From contig JAFBJZ010000438.1 in assembly GCA_016785225.1 (NCBI GenBank), positions 558,001 through 622,000 of the forward strand: a stretch of 64,000 nt of DNA, written 5' to 3'. The notes under the pieces are model-generated. The model was given only the letters and a program-made list of their open reading frames with translations, was not told where the DNA came from and ran no database searches. Each line of letters opens with the position of its first letter. The first letter of the stretch is position 1. The translations under genes were made by a program, and so were the position numbers. The DNA is from Psettodes erumei (lineage: Eukaryota; Chordata; Actinopteri; Pleuronectiformes; Psettodidae). Positions 38,826 through 50,640 of the stretch are shown here, one piece after another.

Positions 38826-41275
38826 TGGCCCAGACCGGAGCAAGGCAGGATGATGAGGGTGAAGATGATGATGGAGGCGATGGTGATGATGATGAGGAGG
38901 ATGAAGGATAAATGAAGGAATACACTAAAACAAAGACTTATTTAAGATGAAAAAAAAAACACATACTACCGTCAGAGTCAAGAAAAGGTGTGAACTATAT
39001 GAAGGAAAATTTGGGAGTTTTCTTTGGGGACGAAATTACAAAATGGACCTAACGGCTTTTGCGAGCCCTCTTGGACACTTAACAAAGTGACGACAACTTT
39101 CCTGTTTTGTCTCCTGTGGTCTGAATGCCCCTTGTCCTTGTTGTCTTATCTCTTATACAATGTTTTTTTTTTTTTTTTTGATGAAACTACCTGTCTGATT
39201 AGCAACTCTTGTAACTGGCCCTACAATCTCTAATACATTCCTTGAGCTAGAAAGGTATGTCTTTTTCTTTTTTTTAGTTAGGACTGAAGTGTTGTGCTTA
39301 ATCAGATGCTTTCAAAGCCTTTTCTCTCCTGTTCAACGAAGAAGACAGTAATTTCATGGACCACCATTATATTGTAAAGGAATGTATTCTACTGTAGAAT
39401 AGAAATTCGACTTACCGGACTGTTGACAGAGACCAAGCACATTTGCTGTCAGACCAGCCTCATTTTGGCTCTCCTATCAGCTGTCACAGAGTCACTATTT
39501 ATGGCCATGCATCACACTGATTGTGGTTAATGAAGAACAGGGCACCATATGACAATCTTCAAGCTTGTTTCCAGAAATGATGGAAAAACACTCATCTCAT
39601 GTGATGATAACAGTGAAGCGGACAGAATACTCAGACTGCCCTAAATGTACCTACAATACTAAATCCCCTCTCCATAACCGGGCCAGTACAGGCCTCCACC
39701 CTACCATGTGGCTTCCTCTTGTTCTGTATCTTTCATCGCAGCGGCCATAGATGCTTAATGTACATAGAGAGATATACAGTAGTTTAAAAAAAAAGCGAAA
39801 ACAAAAGTTTTAAAACATTTGTGAGAAGGAAAAGCAAACAAGTGATGGTAGTTTGCACAGCCACAGCATCAAAAGGTTGGCATTTTTCTTCTAGAGTTTG
39901 ACAGAGAAGAGTTAAAAAAGAAAAGATCTCAATAACAAAAAAGGGGGAGTGGGGGGTTCTTTCTTTATCACCCTCTACCCCTTACCGCCCTCACTTCATC
40001 TCTCACGTCAACCTCAGAACTCTAGAGTTGCAGATGTTTGTAAAATACTGCCACTGATCATTGTTGCACAGTGTTAATGACTACTGAAAATGGTTTGATG
40101 TATTTACTTTAAGATGCGAAAAAAAGCGAACAAAAAACTGGGGAAAAAAGACATGTTGTGTATAGCCTTAGATACAAGTCACCTGTTATTGCTTCTACAA
40201 AGCTATGTAGCTGTGCTAGACTGTAGGATGTAGGGTTGATTTTATTTTTAATTTTATATGTACTGTACATTAATGCCTTCTCCATTAACTGATCAAAAGA
40301 AAAGAAAAAAAGAGGAAAAAGTTGACAATCGTCTCCTGTGCTGCAACATATTTGCCCCCATATATACAGAATCCATTATGAATAGAGGGACTTTATCCTT
40401 TCTTATTTCTTTCATTTGTTTTGTTTTTCAGAAGTATTTGGCACTGTGATAGTATTATAAATCCAACCTATACAGTATAAAACTAGCTAACTAACTAAAC
40501 TGAAGGTGTGTGTTTGTGTGTCCCTTGGCTTTGTGAAATGTTTCTACGTCATTTTTTGTGAACCCAGAGAAAAATTCTAAGTCAGTATATACAGTCCAAA
40601 TATAATACATCCTTTTTTTAAAAAAAAAAAAAAAGTTTGGTCAACCTCTATACTGTATGTGGCTTTGACAAATTGTTACCCAGATTTTTTTTTGTATGCA
40701 AATCCCCTTATGACCTGCAGCATAGGCCCATTACTGCTTTATCAGCAGCATGATTCAGTGCTCATGTCCCAACTTGAGGACATTGCACTGCAGTACAGCC
40801 TCTGATATGAAAAAAAAAAAAACACAACTTGATCAATGTAGATTAACCATTCTTTCATTTTCAATATACCAGGAAAAGAGGGGATTTAAAACTAAAACAA
40901 TAACATTGAGAAATGAAAAGCGAGAAGTCATGGTTGTAGGGAAATGCAACAGGGTGTTGGAAGGGAGGAATTCTGGAAATGGGGTCTGAGTGAACCAATC
41001 AGACCCATCGTGCTGGAGGCACTGACCAATGGCTTTGACCTCTGACCCTATCTCTGTTTTCCAGTGGTGTAAAGATGAGAGATGAATGGTGAGAGTCTCG
41101 CTTGGACTCTCTCCTCCTCTGAACCAGCTACAATGAGCATTCCACTCCACATATTATGTACAAAACCTGTCTTGTGAGCTGAACACTCTTTATGTTTTGC
41201 TGTATCCTCATGGCAGATGCTTTGTTTTGTAACTACTGAACTGTACTTATAATAAAAATAAAATGTATTCAAGCA
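38826..41275 (+). other. znf536: 3' UTR of znf536 exon A
   Basis: About 2.4 kb of AT-rich, stop-laden sequence leads to a doubled AATAAA. It opens with a GATGATGAT-rich stretch (38848-38908) and contains a Pumilio-type TGTACATA (39759-39766), T and A homopolymers, and no simple dinucleotide repeats, unlike the flanking intron. Composition and the clear poly(A) signal support a long neuronal-type 3' UTR. Confidence 0.55.
41251..41262 (+). terminator. znf536: Tandem poly(A) signals of exon A
   Basis: AATAAA at 41251-41256 is immediately followed by AATAAA at 41257-41262. Cleavage would fall near 41275. A GT-rich GTGTGTTTCATGTTTTT element lies about 50 bases downstream. The A-run after the signal is genomic. 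Confidence 0.7.
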
Positions 41276-42092
41276 AAAAAAAAACAACAAAAAAAACAAA
41301 GGATTGTCACAGAGCAACAGTGTGTTTCATGTTTTTAATTTCCTCCTTTCTGACAGAGCAAGAATCAGGAAGGTGAGCCACCGTGGTGGCGTGTCACTCT
41401 GTGATGGGGAGTAGGTAAACTGTTTGGAGAGTAGACATCACTTCCTTTACCATTTATTATCTCTCAGTCACTTTGATGGCAAAGCTTCACGGGATTGTGA
41501 TCATGATGTCGAATACACACAGCTAAATTACTGTCTGTGCCACTTTGTCACCCAAAGGTGCTTTTGAACTAACTGTCGTGACACAATAAAGGGATGATAG
41601 GAAACACATTACCATGCTCTGAGTGTCCCATATGGTGTTATATTAAAGGAAGGTTTGGAGTCATCTCTCCAGACTAAAAAGACAGGTGCAGATAACTGAA
41701 CCAGATGCTTCAGTGTAACACATAAGACAATCAGACAAATGATCAAGTTAGAAATGACCTCACCTCAGACACAAGTGGGTGGTTAGGGTGGATGGCATAG
41801 CAGAGACCAGGGTTTTAGGTTAAGATCAGGGTTTGGTTAAAAGTAAAGTTCAGGTATTTTGGTGGAAAATAAGTGAATATACTATCAGTGAATATCTTTA
41901 TGATTTGGGATTTCCTTCTGGTTCCTTGCAGTTAAGTAACATCCTCTGAAATATATGAAGAAATCCAGGAGGAGTATCTCATATCTCACAGTGCAGGATT
42001 CAATGTTCTGTGCTTACTAAAAATACCTTTGGCTTTGTTTAGCATTTGCCTTATGCTTACCCTATACACTGTATGCTCTATCTGCACTTTAG

Positions 42093-42122
42093 ATCTGTGC
42101 AAGACCAAACTCTTGCACAGAT
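42093..42122. repeat. Perfect 12-bp inverted repeat, 6-bp loop
   Basis: ATCTGTGCAAGA at 42093-42104 and its exact reverse complement at 42111-42122 flank CCAAAC. It would form a short stable hairpin in RNA. It lacks the roughly 22-bp stem of a typical pre-miRNA. Confidence 0.8.
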
Positions 42123-42914
42123 AAGCATCCATCTGTTGCTATGTCTTAGATATGTGTTCAGCAACAATTAATCTGTGTGCAGTGTGTAGTCATTCATTAG
42201 AACAACCCCTTTACAAGTGCATATAAGATGCTTCAAGAAAACAAGGAATTATAAACTGATCAGTCTGTAGTCCAAATGGTCACTATTATCACTATCACTA
42301 TCTCTACTCAACTATTCATCCAGTATTGATAAGGGTTCAGCAGAAACACAAGGTTTGATCTTGTTTATGTCAGAAGCGATGATAAGTAGGACGAGTGTAA
42401 TGTTTACATATACAGTTTACACTTAGTTGTGCAAAATGTCTAATTTTGTTTATACTTTATACTTGACAATTCCTTTGCATCTATATATGACAATTTAATA
42501 TTGCTGTTGATGCTGTTTCCCTACCATAACAGTAACAATGACAACAAATTTCCTTCAGATCGAATATTACCTCCAGCACAAAGTTTCCTCCCCACACAGC
42601 ACAGCTGGTTCAGCTGACTCTGCTTTTCAAAGGAAGAAATATTTTATGGTTTCATTGCCCCCCCCCCTGTCATCTGAAACCTGATCCATGCTGCATTGAT
42701 GGAATCCGTATTTGTGTTAACCTAACGTCAAGACCCTAAAGGGGTCTGTGCCACTGGGAGGCTGCCCGGGTCAATGCCTGACTAATTTTTAAACGGATCA
42801 GCTGCACTGCACCAGATGTGAAGGGGGGCCTCATGCCACGAATCTCCGAAGTCTGTTCCCAATAAAACTCACGTCCGGAGAAAGTAACTGACTGCTTTCA
42901 GTCTACACATACAT

Positions 42915-42915
<1 letters not shown>

Positions 42916-42955
<40 letters not shown>
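42916..42955. repeat. (CA)20 microsatellite
   Basis: An uninterrupted CA run. Confidence 0.97.
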
Positions 42956-42958
<3 letters not shown>

Positions 42959-43233
42959 CCAAAAGGATTTTTCCAATGGCTGGATAAGAGCAGGGACAAT
43001 CAGGATATTGCTTGCTTTGTCTGTGTGTGTCTGGGTGTGGGAGTGTACTGTAAATTTTGGATACATGTGTTTTTGTATGTGGGGGTGCGAGCATACATGA
43101 ATGTGTGTGTATACACATGTGAGTAGGTGTGTGTCTCCATGTAACGGCACACATGTGTCTGATTAAAGAACACATTAGGTCATTTTTCATTCCATCTATA
43201 GCCTATTGTGAGCATGTGTTTGGTGTTATGCGA

Positions 43234-43257
43234 GTGTGTGTGTGTGTGTGTGTGTGT
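43234..43257. repeat. (GT)12 microsatellite
   Basis: An uninterrupted GT run. Confidence 0.95.
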
Positions 43258-43420
43258 TTGCGTGTGCGTGCATGCATGTGCGTATGTTGCTGTTTGTTGC
43301 TCAGCTGAGCAATTTCAACATATGAAGTGACCCCTTTCACAGAGTGATGAACACTACTCTTTGCCCTTCATTTAACTTCCTCTCATGTCATTTGCTCTGT
43401 CTCTCCCCCTGTCTTTCATT

Positions 43421-43440
43421 TCTCTCTCTCTCTCTCTCTC
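43421..43440. repeat. (TC)10 microsatellite
   Basis: An uninterrupted TC run. Confidence 0.93.
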
Positions 43441-45655
43441 CAGTATCCATTTCCCCTCATTTTGTTCCATGGCGTGTTGTGCAGCCATGTGTGTAAGCAC
43501 ACGTTTGTGCATGCATGCTGGTGTGTTTTCTAATTGTCTGCTTGTGCGCGTGCACCTACATGTGGATTGATGTGTTTAAGATGATGCTTTGCAGCGATTG
43601 CAGTTTCTTTGCATTTGGTTGGTTGTCAGGCAGATGGTGACCTGCAGATGAACCCATCTTTCTGCTCATTTGTTCAGCTGCCTCTAATTTCCCCCTCCTC
43701 CTTTACATTGGAGCGGCTGGGGTCTCAGGGTGCCTTTGTGAGATTGGACCACTAGAGGGCACAGCAGACCAGGTTTTGGTGCAGGAGCTGGCAGCAGGAA
43801 CACGCTCCTCTGAGGAAGTTTCATGTTGCATTGCAGAGGTGAATACCCAACGTGTTCTGGGAATTTGGGCATTTCAGCATCCATGCATTGTTTGAATTAA
43901 TCTACTTTTATTGCTATGTAATCATAATATAATTATGACAATTATATTAATAATTATTTTTCGGCGTGTCCATTTTTGGACTTGACATTGACATTTCGGA
44001 CTTGAGCTGGCAACGTCTGTGCATTCTCCTGCCCCTTCAAAAGGAGGGCAGAGAAGGACTCCTGCAGGTCGGAGGGGTTCAGTGTGTTGTGCAAAGGCAC
44101 GTTAGCCAAAAGGATGTCATGTGTTCACCTTCTGTGCATTTCACTGTCTGTTTCCTCCCTCGACTATCTTCACACAGGTTTTCTTCCCCTGACTGATCCA
44201 GGCAACATTTATGTTGCTCTCTTCATTCTCAGTTCAAGTAAAAAGCATATTTTTTCTTCTGTGGGTTCATTCTAAACTGTCCTTTCACATGCTCTCAGTT
44301 TTTGGGAAGAGGACCAAGTGAGATTAGGGTGATAACCTTTTACAATACACAACAATTCTATTTCTGTTTCAGAGGTGAGTGAGTGTCAACTTCTGTGTTT
44401 TTGGGTCTCAGATGAGGAGTTAGGTTTCCTTTTCATTCAATTCAATTTCAATTCCTTTCTAGTCCAGAATGATGCTCTGGCAGTTTTTTTGTATTAAGTT
44501 CTATATGTGGTGGTATTCTATGATGTGGTACCACCTAAGTGTACTTTTCCTCTTATACTTGTGTTTATGTAATTAATTACTGGATATGTTTTGAATACCC
44601 CAAGAACCAGACTATAAGAAACCCAGGGAGTTTCAATAAACTTAAAACAAAATAAAAACAGTGCAGTGCACAGATTGCTATGATTTCTGTTTTATGGTTT
44701 TATGATACATAAAATAGGGTCAGTAGTGCTGACACAATTTGTCAATCAACAGAAAAAGATGAAAAATCAGTTTTTAGAAATTGTTTCTCTTCTTAAATTT
44801 AAGATAACATAAGAGCTAGTATGAAGCTGTTACTTTAGGGTCTGATGATATTTCATTAGGATTTCAGTTTTACATTTTTATAACCAAACAGTTAACAAAA
44901 AAAATAATTGGAAGATCAATAAAGGAAAATAACTGAGCTGCAGCCCTGATTTTAGGTGGATTATGTACTAACGAATGCTAATATGACAGCTTGTCCCATC
45001 ATTCTCATGCATCCTTCTGTTTCCGACTCAGCATCTGTGCTTATGCATGTGGGTGCACTAACTTCTGCATATGTGTCTGTGTGTGCTGGGCAAAGTGTGC
45101 GTTTCTGTGAGTGTGTGCATCATGCAGGGCTAGAGTCCTATGGCCTTCCCACTTTCTCTCTCCTCAGCTCTTATGAATCGATGATCATGTGGTGTAAGGG
45201 AGATAGATGGCCCCCAGCTCCATCTTGTCTCCTCTAATTGTAAAATATTAGTTACATTAGACTCTGGCCCATGATTAATGGAACTTATTTGGAAGGTGGA
45301 CTCTCACTCACACACACATGCTTTCCTTTTCCGTCTCTCCCTCTCTCTTGGTTACCGGCGGTCTCCAAAGTCTCTTCCTGAAAGAATTGAGTGATTTCAC
45401 TTAAAGCAGACAAATACCCCCCCCGATAGGGAAAGTGAAAGCGAAAAAAAGAAAGGAAAAAGAGAAAAGGGAGGAGGAAAGGAAATAAGTGTGGGAGATA
45501 AAAAAGAGGGGAGAGCTTATGAAAGGGGATAAATAACAGCTCTAAAGGGAGAGGTCTTAAAAAGTTGTGGTGGTGGGATCTAGAGGGATTTAAGCTCCTT
45601 GGTAGATAATTTCAGTTATATTATTCTGCATGCAGGATCACGTTTGAAAAATGCA

Positions 45656-45682
45656 AAACATGATCAAGTCTTGATCGTGTTT
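45656..45682. repeat. Near-perfect 13-bp palindrome
   Basis: AAACATGATCAAG, one T, then CTTGATCGTGTTT: thirteen-base arms with a single mismatch. CTGCATGCAG, a perfect 10-bp palindrome, lies 20 bp upstream. Confidence 0.75.
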
Positions 45683-46092
45683 ACTGGCTGATCTCTGTGA
45701 AAAAGAGAGCTATTCTTGTTTTAACTCTCGCATTACCTGCCTCACAAAAAGCATGCACAGAGTTGATAAGTTCAAACTGGGAGAATTCCGTGTGTGCTCT
45801 GCAGTGCGCGAACAGTTGTGCATTCTTTTGGTTTTGTAAACTGTTCAATCAACTGCAAGTGAGAGAAACACATGGATGTACAGGCACACAGCTGTAATTA
45901 TTCACTCATTCATTGATACATGAATCCATAAAAAAGTAGAACAGAAAAAGCTTCTAATGTTGTTGATGGTTTTTATTTTGCCATTCCTTTTGTTGTATTT
46001 GCACAAACTGCAAGTCCTTGAGGAGGACCTGGCCAAGGCATTGTTGTGATGTGACTAACTCATGCACACGCGCATGTACACACACAAACACA

Positions 46093-46093
<1 letters not shown>

Positions 46094-46174
<81 letters not shown>
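46094..46174. repeat. (CA)40 microsatellite, longest in window
   Basis: About 81 bp of uninterrupted CA. The length suggests a polymorphic locus and Z-DNA potential. Confidence 0.98.
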
Positions 46175-46179
<5 letters not shown>

Positions 46180-46463
46180 GTTCTTCAGATGCAGCTTGTC
46201 TCACTTAAAACTGCTGCCAGCACACACAATTGACACATGATCAACACAAGTGGTGAAGTGAGCTTCCTTCCTCCTTGCTGTCTCTTCGGCTCTGCTCTTT
46301 TCCTGTGTGAGGTGTACCATGTTGTTTCATAAAGTCAGTATGTCATAACAGTTATATGTCATTTACAACTGTCAGTTAAATGTAGCAGACATACAGTATA
46401 ACATCAGAGCATTGAAATATTTCTTTCATAACTGGTCACAAAATTACAGGAACAAATTATGGA

Positions 46464-46870
46464 ACCTGTGAAGATCTGTGTTGCATTGTTGTACTATTTA
46501 TTGTTTTTGAAATATGCATTTTATTCACAAACTCTCGTTTCACTTCCGGTCTTTGCTAAGTTTGCGCCAATTCCCTCACCTCGCCTGCATCCTATCAGCC
46601 TCTCTGTCGGATTGTCTTTGTACTCGTACAAGCAGTCCAGCCTTGTTCATGTTCAGCCACTAAGTCACTGATCTCTGACTGTGTTTTTAGTTTGCCCCTT
46701 TGGATTTGTTTGCCTTGTTCCACTGCCTTCCTGTGTACCAACCATTGTGTAGCCCTTTGGATCACCTGTGTCCTGACTTTGGATTGTAATTAAATGGACT
46801 TTTGATTTTAGACTGCCTGTCTGTTGGGTTGTGCTTTTGAGTCTGTTCCTGGTTATGATGGGAACCAGCA
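46464..46870 (+). mobile_element. LTR-like dispersed repeat, copy 1 (possible solo Ty3/Gypsy LTR)
   Basis: Shares extended wording with 52723-53035: CTTCC(G/A)GTCTTTG, GCCAATTCCCTCACC, CCTGCATCC(T/G)ATCAGCCT, CAAGCAGTCCAGC, GTTCAGCCACT(A/T)AGTCACTG. The 3' part (GTAATTAAATGGACTTTTG ... CTGCCTGTCTG ... TTTTGAGTCTG) resembles the end of fish Gypsy-type LTRs. No gag or pol frame adjoins it. Another dispersed family is possible. Confidence 0.5.
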
Positions 46871-49119
46871 GTTCATTCTCCCTTTTTCTTCTGTTCTTTT
46901 TTCCTTTATATAATATATACTTTATATGTGTGTGTTGTTGAGCTTGCTATATGCTTCAATCTTGTGATCTCAACTACTATAATTGAGGAATTCTAGTACA
47001 CATTTTACAAATGCATTTTATATTTTTAAATTGTGATATGTTTAAGTTATGAACAATAAGGTGGAGGTAGTACATTTAATATTAACAGTAGGATCAGCTT
47101 TCCCTTTTATTTACCACTAGAGCCCTGAATGTCAGTTTGGCTTTTGCGCCTTGCTCAGTGGTAACTTAACAGTGGTTGAGCCTGTAAGGGTCAAGTTTAA
47201 AGCATTAAGTTTCGTGAGTTAGAGTCTATGACATTTTAAAATACACCATCCCACCCGAGGGACATTTTGGCCTTGGTAGTGCTACTGAAGGTGTTCTTTT
47301 GTCTCCTGAAACTGTACAAAGCATTTTAACATCCCCATAACATATCTTTTTCACACTAATTATTTTAGACTTGTGGCTATGGCTCAAACATGTTTTTCTT
47401 TACATACAAGAGAAGCTACTACAAGCCCTATATTCCTGTTTTTATTAAAAAATTTAAAAATATAGGTGAGGTTTGTGCCTGTGTGACTTTAGTTCACTGT
47501 CTGTTCTACGTATTTTGACTTTTTGGTAGAGGAACAGAAACTTTTTTATTTTTAGCACATTATTTTTGGCTTGGTGCACAAATACTGAGGTGTCTGATAA
47601 ACTTGAGATCTGTCAGTCATTGCTTTAAATTGTTAACCAGTTCTTGGGTCCGTGAGTGCTTAAGTGTTTGATTCAGTTTATTCAGGACTCCATAGACATA
47701 CTGTAGATACAGCACATATATATAATGTAAACAGGTTTATGGTGAAATGTAAATCAGTCGTAGCCCTCCCTTGGTTGAGGCCCCTGTGGCAGAATCTGGA
47801 TTGTGAGTGTGTGCCAGTTTCTTACTCTGTGCTTTCTGCTTTCTGTTTCCCTAACTTTTAGCTGTTATCGCTGTGTGTTGAGGTCAAAGGAAGTTCATGA
47901 TGATTAATGTGGCCGAGCAGCCGATGCTCTTTGTGTCAGAATGTGAGTGAGAGGCAGGTGGCCAGCATATCTATCAACCCCCACTGTCCTCTATTTTTTT
48001 TCTTTTTTTCTTTCTCTTTATTGCTGAGAAACATTTGACAACAGCCTACAGACGCACACACACACTCTCACACAGATGCACACACATGCAGCTGGGCATC
48101 CATTATCTGTGTACAGTGACAGGTCAGCAGCAGATTGTGCATCCCTCAGTTCATCAGGGACTGTGAGGAAACATAAGGCAAAGTTGAGCGTCTGCTCTAC
48201 ACACACAAACACACAAGTACAGGCATACACAAAGATGGTGACTGTGAAAATTCTACAAATGACTGGGTGACTGAGTGAGGGTAAGAACGAACACTGGAGG
48301 GAGTAGATTAGTGAAGTAAAGCATGACTTAAAGAGTGTTTGTTGGTTTGACTGATAATATGAGTGAATGACAGTGTGAAGCGTACTCATTCACTTAAAAC
48401 AAGCAAATAGTGAATATATGAGCAAGTGAACAAGTGAGCAAGTTAGAGAGTGGGCAACTGAGCATAGGAAAGAAAAAGTGAGTGAAAGAGTGAGTGGATG
48501 AGTGTGAATAGGCTTGTGTGAGTGAGAACCAATGAGGGAGTTATGGTGTTGGTGACAGAGTAAGGAAATAGATGAGTGAATGAACGCGTGTAAAGCAAAC
48601 TTTGAGCACAAGCATGAAAAGAAAAACAGAAGATTCCAGATAAAAAGTGAAAATGGAACACGAGAAGAAGACAGAGAGGAAGGGGTTGCTATTTTGGGTT
48701 CTTATTAACAGGTCCTACTGGTACAGCAATTAATAATCTAGTTCAGTATTTAACATGGGACCTGGTCCCTGGTGGGGACGTTTTAGCTGGCTTTGATGCT
48801 GAAAGAGCTCCTTCCTCTCCACCCCTCTCCCCCCACAGCTCCTCTCTTCTCCTTAAGTGCCTCCCCTGGTGTTATTTGTGTGTTGGTTTTCCTTAGTTAA
48901 GCTTAGAAACAGACCAAATTGTTATTCCCCAAACTTCAGGCCAATTTTCCATCAACACATCAGCTTGTTGAGGGAAATGCTCTTAATTCTTTAGAGGAGG
49001 ACAAGAGAAGGATGAATTCCCTTCAGGCTGTTTGAAGTAATGTAAATGTATTTATTTTAGGAGGTGGTGGGGCTGGGAAAAATTAAAATAATATAATAAA
49101 ATAAATATTACATATAGAG
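46871..49119. other. Intron between exons A and B, part 2
   Basis: No gene recognised. A degenerate GTGA/GAGTGA-type tandem stretch lies at about 48360-48540. The rest is AT-rich, unremarkable DNA. Confidence 0.5.
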
Positions 49120-49830
49120 ACAGAGCCTTGACTTGACTGATGAATTCACACCCACTCTTCTTGCAGATCACTTCATGTTCTGAGATAATTTAGACTGTCT
49201 TAAAGTCACAGCATGTTTAAGATCTGCCCACAGATTTTCAATGATGTTTAAGTCAGGTGTCTGTGAGGATCATTCCGAAAGCTCCAGTTTATATTTGTTG
49301 AAACATTTCATGAGGATTTTGAGATCTGCTTTGGGTGAATGTTCTGTTTTGACAAGGTGTTGTTCTCATGAAATGCAGGTCATTTTTTCTCCAGATACAC
49401 TTTGGGTGATCATGGCCAGAGTGCCTAATTTTATCTTTTTTTCAATAAAAAAAATTAATAAATTTTATATTCGTCTTCAGCACATTTCCAGAATAACTCT
49501 TGCTTATCTTGATGTGTGTTTGCAGAGTTCAGGCACTGACTTTTATAATGAGATTGCAGGTAGGGTTTTTGTTTCTTGCAGACCCTTGCAGAAGTTTGTG
49601 CATCAGTGCTGTACAGTGGAACAGTGCAACGCCTCCCTGTAGGTCCTTTAAAGTCAGTTGGGGTTTGCTTTGCCTTTCTGCCCAGCAGATGGGCATTCTC
49701 AGAACATTTTCTCGGTCTTCCCAATCTTGTTATGACTTCCACAATTCCCCTTAATGTCATTTTAAAATTCAAATCTGAAGCATCATATAGCTCCATTTTA
49801 GATCCTGACACATTTGCCCATGGTTGTTGA
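49120..49830 (-). pseudogene. Degenerate Tc1-type transposase (DNA transposon remnant)
   Basis: On the - strand an N-terminal piece reads MTLRGIVEVITRLGRPRK, with the GRPRK-type motif between the two Tc1 DNA-binding helices. Further on, at about 49195-49260, SQTPDLNIIENLWADLKHA matches the Tc1 signature SQSPDLNPIENLW around the catalytic Glu, here retained, and is followed by a degenerate C-terminus. Stops and frame changes separate the pieces, so the gene is dead. Tc1/mariner transposases are DDE enzymes; the other two catalytic aspartates are not identifiable. Terminal inverted repeats were not found. Insertion is antisense to znf536. Confidence 0.8.
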
Positions 49831-50179
49831 ATGTTACTCCAAGGTTAGAAGAGAATTTGTCACACTTGTTGGACTATTGGACTGCCTTACGGGTCCTTAT
49901 GAATCAGTTAGGTTTAACAAGTTAATAAAGTTGTTTTACAAGTAGAGGCTTGCATCTGCACCACATGCCACAGTTTGTTGTGCATTAGCAAAAGAAAGAA
50001 AGAAAGAAGAAAGGCTTGTAATGTCTCTTTGCTGCAGGTGTTGTATTTACATCTTTTAAGTTCAGAAACTAAAATGTCATGAATGTAATTTCCCCATGGT
50101 ACCCAGACCAAACACAATGCTACATTTAGCATAATTAGTTTACAGAGGCATGGCAGGCTCTCAAATGTATATCCCATGT

Positions 50180-50640
50180 AGAAAACACAAAAGATAAAAT
50201 AAGATAAGATAATGCTTTATTAGTCCTACAAGTGCAAAATTACACTGTTACAGCAGCAGTGAAAAAGGACAATAGTAAGAAATATAGAACAATGTCAACC
50301 CAAAAATAGCAATGGCAGAAGATTGCTATAACAGCAAAATGTATACACAGTATACAGAAATATATAATATGTACAATACAAAGTGGGAGTGAAATGTGCC
50401 ATACAAGAAACATGTTCTGGTGTGGGGGTGTGGCCTTTGGGAGCAGTGCTGGTTGTACAGTCTGACAGCGGCTGGTAGGAAGGACCGACGGAGCCTGTTT
50501 CTGAAGGAACTCCTCAGTGCTGTCACAATGTCCTGCATGGGGTGGGACTCCTTCTCCAGGAGAGAAGACAGTTTGGCCATTAAAGAAGATGTACCATGCA
50601 GCATCAGATCTTGTTTCATGGTTATTGGATCAACTATGGC
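50180..50640 (-). mobile_element. LINE 3' end (CR1/Rex1- or L2-like), antisense
   Basis: The - strand frame at 50326-50649 contains HPMQDIVTALRSSFRNRL followed by RRSFLPAAVRLYNQ, the very common C-terminal end of fish non-LTR reverse-transcriptase polyproteins. The + strand start AAGATAAGATAATGCTTTAT with TAGTCCTACAAGTG is the reverse complement of the matching 3' UTR. The copy is 5'-truncated, which is usual for LINE insertions. The clade is uncertain. Confidence 0.75.

Larger units (their letters stand above)
41276..46463. other. Intron between terminal exons A and B, part 1
   Basis: Holds CA/TG microsatellites, a 12-bp hairpin (42093-42122), a near-palindrome (45656-45682), a repeat-poor candidate regulatory block at about 42560-42870 (GCTGGTTCAGCTGACTC, ACGGATCAGCTGCACTGC, which contain E-box CAGCTG), and a polypurine tract at 45425-45530. 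No exon is recognised. Confidence 0.35.

Noticed and set aside
42093..42122. microRNA precursor
   Set aside because: The stem is only 12 bp with a 6-base loop, too short for Drosha/Dicer processing.
46018..46233. Poly-Thr/His and poly-Val/Cys frames over CA repeats (also at 2009, 6042, 18977, 21249, 21812, 42869)
   Set aside because: Direct translations of dinucleotide microsatellites.
48360..48560. CRISPR-like or satellite array
   Set aside because: Only irregular GTGA/GAGTGA repetition, with no constant repeat and spacer structure.
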